17,978 nucleotides of DNA from Pedosphaera sp. (lineage in GTDB: Bacteria > Verrucomicrobiota > Verrucomicrobiia > Limisphaerales > UBA9464), in contig SIAZ01000039.1 of NCBI GenBank assembly GCA_009695405.1, positions 1 through 17,978 on the forward strand, written 5' to 3'. How positions within the stretch are numbered: the first letter of the stretch is position 1; each line of letters begins with the position of its first letter. Below are positions 7,799 to 15,446 of the stretch, piece by piece. A program made the translations under genes and the position numbers. Below the pieces are notes generated by a model. That model worked only from the letters and a program-made list of their open reading frames with translations. It had not been told where the DNA came from and searched no databases.

Positions 7799-9621
7799 GG
7801 TGAACTACCCGACTCAACGGCGGTCACCGCACTCAACCAAGGGCCAACATACTCTTGATAAATTTGGAGAGGAAACTGAGTGAGCACTCCTTCCGACTCC
7901 TCGTCAAATCGAGCTAAGACAAACTGATTAACCGCATTTGGCCGACCTCCAAAGTGCAGGTTAAGACGTCTAAATGGGCCTCCTTCTTTTAATACGACAG
8001 TTAACGAATGACCGACTTGATCAAAGGCAAACTGTTTTAATGCCGTGGAGTCCGGTTCCGGAAAACGGCCTCCCGCCGCTCGGCTTAACCGATACAAACC
8101 TTCGTCTATCGCCGGATCAGCTAGGATCGCCCCAATCGAGACAGAACCTTCCCAATGACCAGAGGCCGTTCGATTCAAAATCCGCGATCGCCCCTGATGA
8201 CGTATTTCAATTCGAACAGTATTGGTCGGATCAAAGGCAAAATCGCGCAACTGAGCTGCCGTGACTGGCAGGATGGAAAAGTCACCCGCTGCAACCTCAT
8301 AAACGGCCGATTCATCCGATCGACGCGCATAAACTCGCCGCCCATCGGTTGTGGGTATCCCAAACTCGAGACGCGCAATCGAGCGACGAGTTGCTCCCCC
8401 CGTTGAAGAGCCAGTTTCACTCGCTAAAAATTCGTAGGTTCTCACTGGATTACTCAAACCATATCGAGTCAGGTCGGTTGCTAAGTCATCGGCGAATGCA
8501 TCAATCTGTAACCCCACAAAACGCCGCAAGACCTCGCGCATCACCAGCGGATCAGCAAGGAAACGTCGTGGTGCTGTTGTGACCCAGTTGGTTCCCTCTC
8601 GATCGACTATAAATTGATTCGTACCAATCCCCATAGCAATCCGAGTCACCCCAGCAACCGAGGGTAAAAATCGACGGTCACGAAAGAAAGCGAGCGGTTG
8701 ACGCAAAAGATCAGTGATCGAGTTAGTGACAATAACAATATTGCCAGGACCGACGCGCCGCACAAACAGTTCTCCGGGGCGGTTGCTAGAAATGCCGCCT
8801 ATCTGAAGACGAATTAGTTCGTTGGTTCCTTTTTTAAAAGCCACTTGTACCACTGGCTTTGCCAACCCGAAGTCTTCCGCAGCCGCCATAGAATCGGTTA
8901 CGAAAGAAGTTGCCGACAATCCTGCGAGCTCAGTCAGCGTTCGATTGATTTGCTCGGAATTAGCCCGAGCTAGCAAGGGTCGGGTCAATGTCCAAACCCC
9001 ATTGGTTGCACGCACGGCTTCAAATCCAGTTGTGCCCAAAACCTCCAATCGATCAAAATCATCGGTTTGACCGGCCAGCAAACGGTGATCTCTCCACCCA
9101 TCAACCGTGGCTGGCATCGCCTCCAAAATGCGAGCGTCGGCAGTGAAAACACCGTCCTCACCGACCCGTTGAAAATAGACTTGATTACCCAAGACTGTTC
9201 GCCCCCCTATGCGGATTAGGGTTAAACCCGACCGCGAACGAAGGGTCAAAATATCCGGATTGATTAGTCCAAAGGCAGCCATCGCACCGGGTTTTGTCGC
9301 TAACTCTGCCGAACTCAAATGTGTCCGCGGCACCATTGCCCCTAAGGATTCCAAAAAGCTTTCCACCGCAGCCGACTGAGCCGGATAAAACACTGGGTCC
9401 TGAAGCCACCATTCCGCATTCGTTCGCACCAATCGTGCTGCGGTATGGGCTCTCAGAATTTCAATTTCAAGTATCTCTCGATGATCAATACGCCGGAAAC
9501 GCACCTCCTGATCCCCTTTTCCGACAAAAACAATCAAGGCAGCTCGTCGGTCAGTTAGATAAATCCAACCGCCCAACAGTAAAGCTGCTATCAATAGGAT
9601 GAACGTCGAACGTCCCTTCAT
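7795..9621 (-). CDS. DUF4340-type protein of a Gld-like ABC exporter operon
   Basis: The protein has 608 residues with an N-terminal membrane anchor (about 7-21); the rest probably faces the periplasm. It matches the DUF4340 style: strands, then an x-W-x-L-x-x-P block, a helix, a 'FGL..P' motif and a basic 'RR' strand. I can align four copies of this unit by eye: about 44-180 (WWLQDP, FGLINP), 186-320 (VWTLTRP, FGLAKP), 321-465 (NWVTTAP, YGLSNP) and 466-600 (a degenerate copy). DUF4340 proteins commonly follow gldA/F/G-like genes; their role is unknown. The ATG at 9621 lies one base after the GldG stop, with GGAGG ten bases upstream inside the end of that gene. The stop overlaps the asmA-like start. 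Confidence 0.85.
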   Translation of the reverse strand: MKGRSTFILLIAALLLGGWIYLTDRRAALIVFVGKGDQEVRFRRIDHREILEIEILRAHTAARLVRTNAEWWLQDPVFYPAQSAAVESFLESLGAMVPRTHLSSAELATKPGAMAAFGLINPDILTLRSRSGLTLIRIGGRTVLGNQVYFQRVGEDGVFTADARILEAMPATVDGWRDHRLLAGQTDDFDRLEVLGTTGFEAVRATNGVWTLTRPLLARANSEQINRTLTELAGLSATSFVTDSMAAAEDFGLAKPVVQVAFKKGTNELIRLQIGGISSNRPGELFVRRVGPGNIVIVTNSITDLLRQPLAFFRDRRFLPSVAGVTRIAMGIGTNQFIVDREGTNWVTTAPRRFLADPLVMREVLRRFVGLQIDAFADDLATDLTRYGLSNPVRTYEFLASETGSSTGGATRRSIARLEFGIPTTDGRRVYARRSDESAVYEVAAGDFSILPVTAAQLRDFAFDPTNTVRIEIRHQGRSRILNRTASGHWEGSVSIGAILADPAIDEGLYRLSRAAGGRFPEPDSTALKQFAFDQVGHSLTVVLKEGGPFRRLNLHFGGRPNAVNQFVLARFDEESEGVLTQFPLQIYQEYVGPWLSAVTAVESGSSP

Positions 9622-9622
9622 A

Positions 9623-11125
9623 TTATGTCCGCCTCCGTAGCCAAATCAAAAAGCCAAGTCCTAACACTCCGCCTGGCAGAACTCCCAGCAAAATGAGGTT
9701 CATTAAACGCATCTGACGTGCCGTAAAGTTGAGTCTGTATTCGCTAATCACCCGAGGCCCAATCGCCAGCGCCTGCTGACGATCCAGCAACCAGTTCACA
9801 CACAGTGCTGCAAATTCCCGATTAGCCGCACTATTGATTGGGCCGTTCGCCAGAAGCGAGGCGTCCCCGAGCACAATCAATCGAGAGGTTCCTCGAGCCG
9901 CACTTAATCCCAGTGCACCGCCCTTTTCTGAAGCGACCGCCATGGGAACCTCACCGCGTCGATCGCGTCCTTCCACAAAACTTAACTGTCGTCCGTCGAA
10001 CTCCGACATCGTTCGTCCCTCTGGCCCTGTGGTAATCAAGGCGACTGTCTTCGGTGCGTCCGCAGACAATCGTTCCGCTGGAATAGGAACAACAACCCTC
10101 GGCGCTTGGAAGTGCACCGAAGCTTTGGCACGTGTCAAAGCTATGGTGACCGGATGGGATCCGAATCTCGTGGCAAGAACATCAAATCCCCTCAACGAAT
10201 TCTCAGGGTCGGCCGCAAATTGAGAGGGTAAGTAAATACCCCAAGCCTCCAGTAATTCCTCTAATCCGCCCCGCTTCAGGCGGGTTTCCATCGGTAATGT
10301 CACCAACATCCGTCCGCCATTGGATAAAAAAGAAGCCATCGCCGTTGTTTCAGCCGAGTTCAAGGATTGCACAGGGCCAGCTACCACTAACAACGAGCAG
10401 TCGGCCGGAATGCCCACAGCTGCGTTGGTTAACTCGCGGGTCTCTACATTTTTTTCTTCCAGCAAACGAACCAAACGCGTGTGACCTCGTGAATCATCCT
10501 CTGACCTGGGATCTACTTCGCCGTGACCTTGTAAAAAATAGGCTCGCTGTAAAACCCCCTCCGCCAATCCAGCCAAGGCAGAGGTGAATAAGGCTTCACC
10601 CCGAAATGCAACTCGCCGAATCTCATCGTTTCGGCCTGACAGCATTCTCTTTACATCCGCGTTATAGACCGACATCTCCGAATCATCCACCGTTCGGAAA
10701 CGTCCTCCGCCCTCATCAAAAATCACCAGATCTCCCACATTTTTGTTTAATCCATACTGTGTCTTAATCAACGTGGCCAAGGCTGGATCACGCACATAAT
10801 CGATCGTCTGAATCCGTAATCGAGGTGAGATCAAAGCATATTCACGCAAAAGGGTGTCGACTTGTCTGTACAGGTCTGACTCCGGACTAAACAAGACAAC
10901 GACCTTCACCTCATTGGTCAACAGCGCCAAGGTGGATACGGTCAAGGGAGAGATCTGCGGACGTCGGGAAGCCAAAAGATCGTAACGCCAATGCAGTCGG
11001 GTTGCCGCCAAATAATTCACCATTAACACCAAGGCTAACATTCCAAAAATCCCGCCGGCTACTGTCAATCCAGCCCGCCAAAAACGGCCAGATTCATAGC
11101 TGTTTTGCTCCAGTTCTGGAGTCAT
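9623..11125 (-). CDS. gldG: GldG-like ABC exporter auxiliary protein
   Basis: This 500-residue protein belongs to the GldG family, which accompanies GldA/GldF exporters. It has a transmembrane segment at about 18-40, a large extracytoplasmic part with the family strands KVVVLFSPESDLYRQV and YFLQGHGEVDP, and a closing transmembrane helix followed by LRRRT. I chose ATG 11125 over GTG 11131 because GAGGAGG at 11131-11137 lies five bases before that ATG, and this start gives an ATGA overlap with the gldF stop (11122-11124). In Flavobacterium GldAFG are needed for gliding, but homologues occur widely in non-gliders, so gliding should not be assumed here. Its partner proteins are GldF and GldA next door. 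The transported substrate is unknown. Confidence 0.88.
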   Translation of the reverse strand: MTPELEQNSYESGRFWRAGLTVAGGIFGMLALVLMVNYLAATRLHWRYDLLASRRPQISPLTVSTLALLTNEVKVVVLFSPESDLYRQVDTLLREYALISPRLRIQTIDYVRDPALATLIKTQYGLNKNVGDLVIFDEGGGRFRTVDDSEMSVYNADVKRMLSGRNDEIRRVAFRGEALFTSALAGLAEGVLQRAYFLQGHGEVDPRSEDDSRGHTRLVRLLEEKNVETRELTNAAVGIPADCSLLVVAGPVQSLNSAETTAMASFLSNGGRMLVTLPMETRLKRGGLEELLEAWGIYLPSQFAADPENSLRGFDVLATRFGSHPVTIALTRAKASVHFQAPRVVVPIPAERLSADAPKTVALITTGPEGRTMSEFDGRQLSFVEGRDRRGEVPMAVASEKGGALGLSAARGTSRLIVLGDASLLANGPINSAANREFAALCVNWLLDRQQALAIGPRVISEYRLNFTARQMRLMNLILLGVLPGGVLGLGFLIWLRRRT

Positions 11126-11877
11126 TTCCACCTCCTCGTTTCCACCACTCGATGGGTTAAAAATAAAAAGAAGATCGTCACACTCAGATGAAAGACCACG
11201 GCTCGTCCATCAATCATTCCACGGGCAAAATCAACCATGTGGTGGGTGACCGAAATATGATCGAGGATGCGTCCCCACCGCTCACTCCCCAATGCCCCGG
11301 TATCAGGCCTCAAGCTCGATGCCCAAACTCCGATCCCTATCAAGAGAGAGATCATCGCTGCGATAATTTGGCTACGAGTCAATGACGAGGCAAAGAGGCC
11401 CGCCGAAAGATAAGTTCCCCCAAGAAAGGCAATCCCAAGGATAGATCCACCCAGGGCTAATGGATCCAAAAATTCCGTTTGACCGGTCACTTGACGAAGC
11501 CCAATCAGCACCCCAAACATCGGCAACCACGAGAGCAGAAAAAATAAAAAGGCACCGGTAAACTTTGCCAACACGACCTGCCAATCTCCCACGGGTGCGG
11601 TCATTAAGGATTCATAAGTTCCCAACGCTTTTTCCGCAGCAAAGGATCGCATGGTAATGACCGGGGTCATCAAAATAAGGATCAGCCAAAAAATGAGGCC
11701 CTCAGAAAAAAACATCTCTGTAATCGGCGCATCGGTGCGGTCAGAGTTCAATCGGACCATCAGATCCATAAGACCAAATCCTGCCAGTAAGAGGCTGAAA
11801 GACACGACCACGTAACCTGTCAAAGCGTTAAAAGCGATTCCCAGTTCACGACGTACCAAGGCAAAAAAGATTCCCAT
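11122..11877 (-). CDS. gldF: GldF-like ABC-2 type permease
   Basis: This 251-residue integral membrane permease has about six transmembrane helices (roughly 20-40, 60-75, 102-126, 141-162, 169-187 and 226-241). The conserved stretch TPVITMRSFAAEKALGTYES (71-90) is the ABC-2 permease coupling segment typical of GldF-like proteins. It would form the membrane channel of an exporter driven by the GldA-like ATPase. The ATG at 11877 is one base after the gldA stop, with an AGGGAAGGG tract about eight bases upstream; its stop overlaps the gldG start. Length and topology are normal. Confidence 0.9.
   Translation of the reverse strand: MGIFFALVRRELGIAFNALTGYVVVSFSLLLAGFGLMDLMVRLNSDRTDAPITEMFFSEGLIFWLILILMTPVITMRSFAAEKALGTYESLMTAPVGDWQVVLAKFTGAFLFFLLSWLPMFGVLIGLRQVTGQTEFLDPLALGGSILGIAFLGGTYLSAGLFASSLTRSQIIAAMISLLIGIGVWASSLRPDTGALGSERWGRILDHISVTHHMVDFARGMIDGRAVVFHLSVTIFFLFLTHRVVETRRWK
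11131..11137 (-). promoter_or_regulatory. Strong ribosome binding site that fixes the gldG start
   Basis: On the minus strand these bases read GAGGAGG, five bases before the ATG at 11125 and inside the last codons of gldF. It is one of the clearest Shine-Dalgarno sequences in the window and supports the ATG over the upstream GTG at 11131, which overlaps the site itself. Confidence 0.75.
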
Positions 11878-11878
11878 A

Positions 11879-12844
11879 TCAACGACCCTTCCCTTTCTGG
11901 CGCCGAGTCAAATGGATGAAAATATCCTCTAACGATTGGCGGGTCCGAGTTAACTCACGCACCGCCCATCCTTGTTGTCGTGCTAACTCCCAGATCAAGG
12001 GCCTTAAATCAATCCCACCTCTGGCACTCACTGACACCCGAAGATAGTCCCCTGCTGCTGCCGAAATATCAAAGGATTCAATCTCCGGCAGATCACGCAA
12101 AGTATCCCGAACCGACTCCACTGTCGCGACAATCTCAGCGACAACTCGACTGTCTTGGCTAAAACGATTCTCCAGATCTTCCACGCGATCGTCCGCAAGA
12201 ATCTGTCCTTGATTCAAAATTAAGACTCGTGAACAGGTCATCTCAACTTCCGACAAAATATGGGTCGATAATAAAACGGTGTGATTCTTTCCCAAATCCT
12301 TAATCAAGGCACGAACAGCACGAATTTGGTGCGGATCTAGTCCAATAGTGGGTTCATCTAAAATAATGAGATCTGGCTCGTGTACCAATGCATCAGCTAA
12401 TCCCACCCTCTGTTTGTATCCCTTGGACAGTTGGCCAATAATTCGTTTGGAAACGTCTCTTAATCCACATTGGTCGATCACACAATCGACGCGATTCCGG
12501 CTCGCCCCAAATCCGAGTCCTTTGAGTCGGGCACGAAACTTCAAATAATCGCGCACCCGCATGTCTAGGTGCAACGGGTTGTTCTCCGGCATGTAGCCGA
12601 TCCGACGTCGAACTTCGTCGGGTTCGTGAAAAACATCGTAACCAGCAATCTTCACCGTCCCGCTGGTCGCGGGCATGAAGGAGGATAAAATCCGCATCGT
12701 GGTCGATTTACCCGCGCCGTTTGGCCCAAGGAATCCAACAATCTCGCCACGACCGACCCGAAAGGAAATACCATCCACTGCAATCCGGCCGGGATAGTGC
12801 TTGGTGAGGTCTCGAACCTCGATCATAGGACTCGTATCCAACAT
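11879..12844 (-). CDS. gldA: GldA-like ABC transporter ATP-binding protein
   Basis: This 321-residue ATPase powers the GldF-like permease from the cytoplasmic side. All nucleotide-binding motifs are intact: Walker A GPNGAGKST (40-48), signature LSKGYKQR (139-146), Walker B LIILDEP (159-165) and the switch histidine in LLSTH (191-195). The Q-loop reads GYMPENNPL, with Glu where Gln is usual, as in many ABC-2/DrrA-like exporters. A C-terminal extension of about 100 residues after the ATPase core is typical of GldA. It is the first gene of a tight operon. The ATG at 12844 has AGGGA about eleven bases upstream; an ATG at 12826 is an alternative. Confidence 0.92.
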   Translation of the reverse strand: MLDTSPMIEVRDLTKHYPGRIAVDGISFRVGRGEIVGFLGPNGAGKSTTMRILSSFMPATSGTVKIAGYDVFHEPDEVRRRIGYMPENNPLHLDMRVRDYLKFRARLKGLGFGASRNRVDCVIDQCGLRDVSKRIIGQLSKGYKQRVGLADALVHEPDLIILDEPTIGLDPHQIRAVRALIKDLGKNHTVLLSTHILSEVEMTCSRVLILNQGQILADDRVEDLENRFSQDSRVVAEIVATVESVRDTLRDLPEIESFDISAAAGDYLRVSVSARGGIDLRPLIWELARQQGWAVRELTRTRQSLEDIFIHLTRRQKGKGR

Positions 12845-12979
12845 CGTGTGTTATTCCCTGAAAACTAATCACCTAACCCGCCGACAGAAACCTTAAAGTC
12901 CAAATTTTACGACTTAATTTCCCAGTGGCTATTTAACGCCATTTAAAATACCCGATTAAAAAGGATACTACCGCTATCT
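12845..12979 (-). promoter_or_regulatory. Probable leader/promoter region of the gld-asmA operon
   Basis: These 135 AT-rich bases separate the broken EamA gene from gldA and are the only gap of any size before the five-gene operon, so a promoter is expected here. I see AT-rich stretches (for example TATTTTAAAT on the minus strand) but no convincing -35/-10 pair and no strong terminator. The call rests on context. Confidence 0.3.
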
Positions 12980-13813
12980 TCACCTACTTCGAGCGAGAAC
13001 AATCACTCCAATCACCGCCACCACCCCCCAAGCAGGGACCGTTTGGTGGGGCGTTCACCTTCCATCCAATAGGCAAGCGGCACGACCGCCAAGGGAGCCA
13101 TCGCCACGACCGGCAAGACTTCAGCAATTGGATGATTCGCCAATGCCCACTGATAACAGACAACCCCAAAACACGGCCCCGCCACGGCATTGCCTGCCAC
13201 CCATTGCCACCCTTTTGCCAATCCTGAACGCAGTGGCGGTAATCCTCCCTTCTTGAAAGGAGACCGTCATCGGATTTGCCGGAGTCGCTTCTAGTCGCGC
13301 GAATTCAAATCCATACCGACTCAAAACAGCCCCTCCAGCCTGTCCGCCAGCCGCGATTAAACCAAAGATCACCCCTGTCCTCCCCCCAGGCAGAAGCGCC
13401 GATTCCCCACGTTTCGGTGCCAGTGCCACTGCAACACCGAGTAAAATAATCATACCGGCTGCTGTCTGAGCCCAACTCGGTAAGTACCCGAGCCAAGCCC
13501 ATTCGATACCAACTCCAATGGGTGCCGCCAAACACTGAGTCATTAGTGAGGTCAACCTGGAACCTAAGCGCGGAAGAGCCATAAAAACACCGGTATCACC
13601 CACCCCATAACCAATCGCTCCACTCCAGAAAAACCAAACCAAACACGGACCGGTCAAGCCCCCTCCCCACCACAATGCCAAAACACATAAGAGGCTGACC
13701 GATAGAGTTTGCCTCCAGAAGTTCGCTCCAGCTGAACCCAGAAAACCCACCGAGCGACGGGCACTCACCGCCGAGACAGCGAATAGCATCAGTGCCAAGA
13801 CAGCAGGGATCAT
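12980..13813 (-). pseudogene. EamA/DMT-family transporter, frame-broken twice
   Basis: Joined across two frame breaks, this encodes a roughly 277-residue multi-helix transporter of the drug/metabolite (EamA) superfamily. The N-terminal part (13121 upward) has helices such as MIPAVLALMLFAVSAVSARR. The second part is in another frame (GPCFGVVCYQWALANHPIAE, then PLAVVPLAYWMEGERPTKRS), a typical EamA second repeat. The closing helix (VVAVIGVIVLARSR, stop 12980-12982) is back in the first frame. The breaks are near 13245-13252 (one base too many) and in a G6 run at 13024-13029 (one base too few). At the first break, about 20 residues where helix 7 should lie are also missing, which favours real decay over a single miscall. 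The frame is open up to a GTG at 13882, inside rpe, but the ATG at 13813 fits a transporter start better. Confidence 0.75.
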
Positions 13814-13868
13814 CGGAACGGACTCCGCAGGACCATACAGAACACAGTATTTTGGATCCAAACAGGCA

Positions 13869-14540
13869 TCAAACCCCATCACCTGCTGCTCGTTTCAAGG
13901 TGGCCCTGAGTGAGCGCACAGCCTGTCCCAGATTTCGTTTCTTAAACAAGAATGTTCCCGCAACAAAAGTATCGGCACCCGCTCGAACACATTCCGCACC
14001 GGTGACGTCGTTCACCCCGCCATCAACCTCAATCCGGAACTTCAATCCAAGTTCTCGGCGCCAAAGTGCCACTTGCTGGATCTTAGGGACACATTCCTCA
14101 ATAAAAGACTGCCCGCCAAACCCTGGATTGACCGTCATAATCAACACCAAATCTACCTGAGCAAGGAAGGGGTTAATTGAAGCAATATTTGTCGGTGGAT
14201 TAAGGGCGATTCCTACTTTGCAACCCAAAGACCGAATCTTCCAAAACAGGGGAACCACTTGCTCACCTAATTCAACATGAATGGTCAATTGATCCGCTCC
14301 GGCTTTGCGAAACGGCTCCAGTAAAATCTCCGGCCGTGAACACATCAGGTGCACATCGGTCACCCCTTTGAAATGGGGTCGCACAAAGCGTAGCACCTCC
14401 GGACCAAATGAAATCGTGGGAACAAAATGCCCATCCATAATGTCCACATGGAGCCACTCCGCCCCAGAACGCTGGACGCGTGCCGCCTCATGGGCGAAAC
14501 GGCCAAAGTCTGAGGCAAGAAGGGACGGAGCAATAATCAT
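13869..14540 (-). CDS. rpe: Ribulose-phosphate 3-epimerase
   Basis: This 223-residue TIM-barrel enzyme interconverts ribulose 5-phosphate and xylulose 5-phosphate in the pentose phosphate and Calvin pathways. Family signatures are complete: IAPSLLASDF (3-12), LHVDIMDGHFVPTISFGPEV (30-49), MTVNPGFGGQSF (135-146) and IEVDGGV (170-176). The metal and acid-base residues H31, D33, H64 and D173 are all present. The start is the ATG at 14540, without a clear Shine-Dalgarno. Its stop is close to the broken transporter gene downstream. It shares the pentose phosphate pathway with the 6-phosphogluconolactonase about 9 kb further down the same strand. Confidence 0.96.
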   Translation of the reverse strand: MIIAPSLLASDFGRFAHEAARVQRSGAEWLHVDIMDGHFVPTISFGPEVLRFVRPHFKGVTDVHLMCSRPEILLEPFRKAGADQLTIHVELGEQVVPLFWKIRSLGCKVGIALNPPTNIASINPFLAQVDLVLIMTVNPGFGGQSFIEECVPKIQQVALWRRELGLKFRIEVDGGVNDVTGAECVRAGADTFVAGTFLFKKRNLGQAVRSLRATLKRAAGDGV

Positions 14541-14615
14541 CTAAAAGGAAACAATGTGTTGCCGACGCTTTGGGGTCAAACCCTCTTAATTCTTGAAAAC
14601 GGCTTAAGGCACTCT

Positions 14616-15326
14616 TCAAGGGCGAATTGCCTGACAAAGGGTCCGCGCAATTAAACTCGCTCCCAGCGCATTGGGATGAATCTTGTCGGGGAACATTTCC
14701 GGATAACCGGTTAAGGAATCATTGAGATCCACTACCGGCACCTTCATGGAATTGCTGACCTCCATCCAAGCTGGGATGACTCCATCCTCCAAGGTCTGTG
14801 CCGTTATTCCCCATTGATCCCCATAAATCGGGACTGGTAAACACACCCAGAGCCGAGCCTTCACCTTAGAATTGGTTTTCAATCTGCTAAAGGAGTTCAG
14901 GAAGTGTCGCGCCTCTTGTTCAAACGCTTTTTGTCCTTTCCAATTCTGCGGCTTGGTATCGTTGGTCCCGAGCATGATTATCACCACGTCTGAAACCCAC
15001 AAAAGAGACTCTTTGTACTCATCGCTCCCCTCGTACGGTCGGTCTCCAGTTCGGCTTAATGTGGCACCGCTTAGCCCGAAATTACGAACCTCAAAGCGAG
15101 TACCTAGGAGCTCAGCTAATTGGCTGGGATAAGAATTTTTCTCACGATCTTCGACACCGGCTCCATAGGTAATGCTATCTCCTATACAGGCCACCCGAAT
15201 GGGCTTCCACGTTCCTTTGCCTTTCTCGTAATCTTCAATCCGTAGTAAATCGGGACTGATACGGCGACGGCAACCCACAGCAAGCGAGGCGGCACCTAGG
15301 GCAGTCAAAAAAAATCGGCGATTCAT
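14616..15326 (-). CDS. SGNH/GDSL hydrolase, probable Tat-exported lipoprotein
   Basis: This 236-residue secreted esterase-like protein carries NRRFFLTALG at its start, which fits a twin-arginine signal. LAVGC (15-19) can serve as a lipobox with Cys19 lipidated. SGNH blocks are all visible: GDSI (49-52, nucleophile S51), NFG (82-84), GTND (120-123) and DKIHP (214-218, catalytic D214 and H217). The family includes acetyl-xylan, rhamnogalacturonan and sialic acid esterases and lysophospholipases. The substrate cannot be told here, though polysaccharide deacetylation is common for such lipoproteins. It lies 75 bases upstream of rpe on the same strand. A TATAAA-like box sits about 50 bases before the start, but I do not count it as a proven promoter. 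Confidence 0.9.
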   Translation of the reverse strand: MNRRFFLTALGAASLAVGCRRRISPDLLRIEDYEKGKGTWKPIRVACIGDSITYGAGVEDREKNSYPSQLAELLGTRFEVRNFGLSGATLSRTGDRPYEGSDEYKESLLWVSDVVIIMLGTNDTKPQNWKGQKAFEQEARHFLNSFSRLKTNSKVKARLWVCLPVPIYGDQWGITAQTLEDGVIPAWMEVSNSMKVPVVDLNDSLTGYPEMFPDKIHPNALGASLIARTLCQAIRP

Positions 15327-15446
15327 CCGCCCACATTAAACCTGTCTCAGTCCTCTCGGATCAAGCTGCCTGTTAAACTTTTATAGGGGCCCTTGGAATC
15401 TCTTGCCCCAATTTTAACCGCTTAAAATGCTCTCAAATGGTGGATT

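Noticed and set aside
9623..12844. Evidence for gliding motility from gldA/F/G homologues
   Set aside because: These three genes are widespread in non-gliding bacteria, and no other gliding genes (gldB, gldJ-N, spr) are in the window.
15327..15446. Promoter with a TATAAA box and a GGGGC/GCCCC stem upstream of the SGNH gene
   Set aside because: The possible -35 (TTGGGG) is about 20 bases from the -10 and the stem is short with a 14-base loop; not enough for a call.
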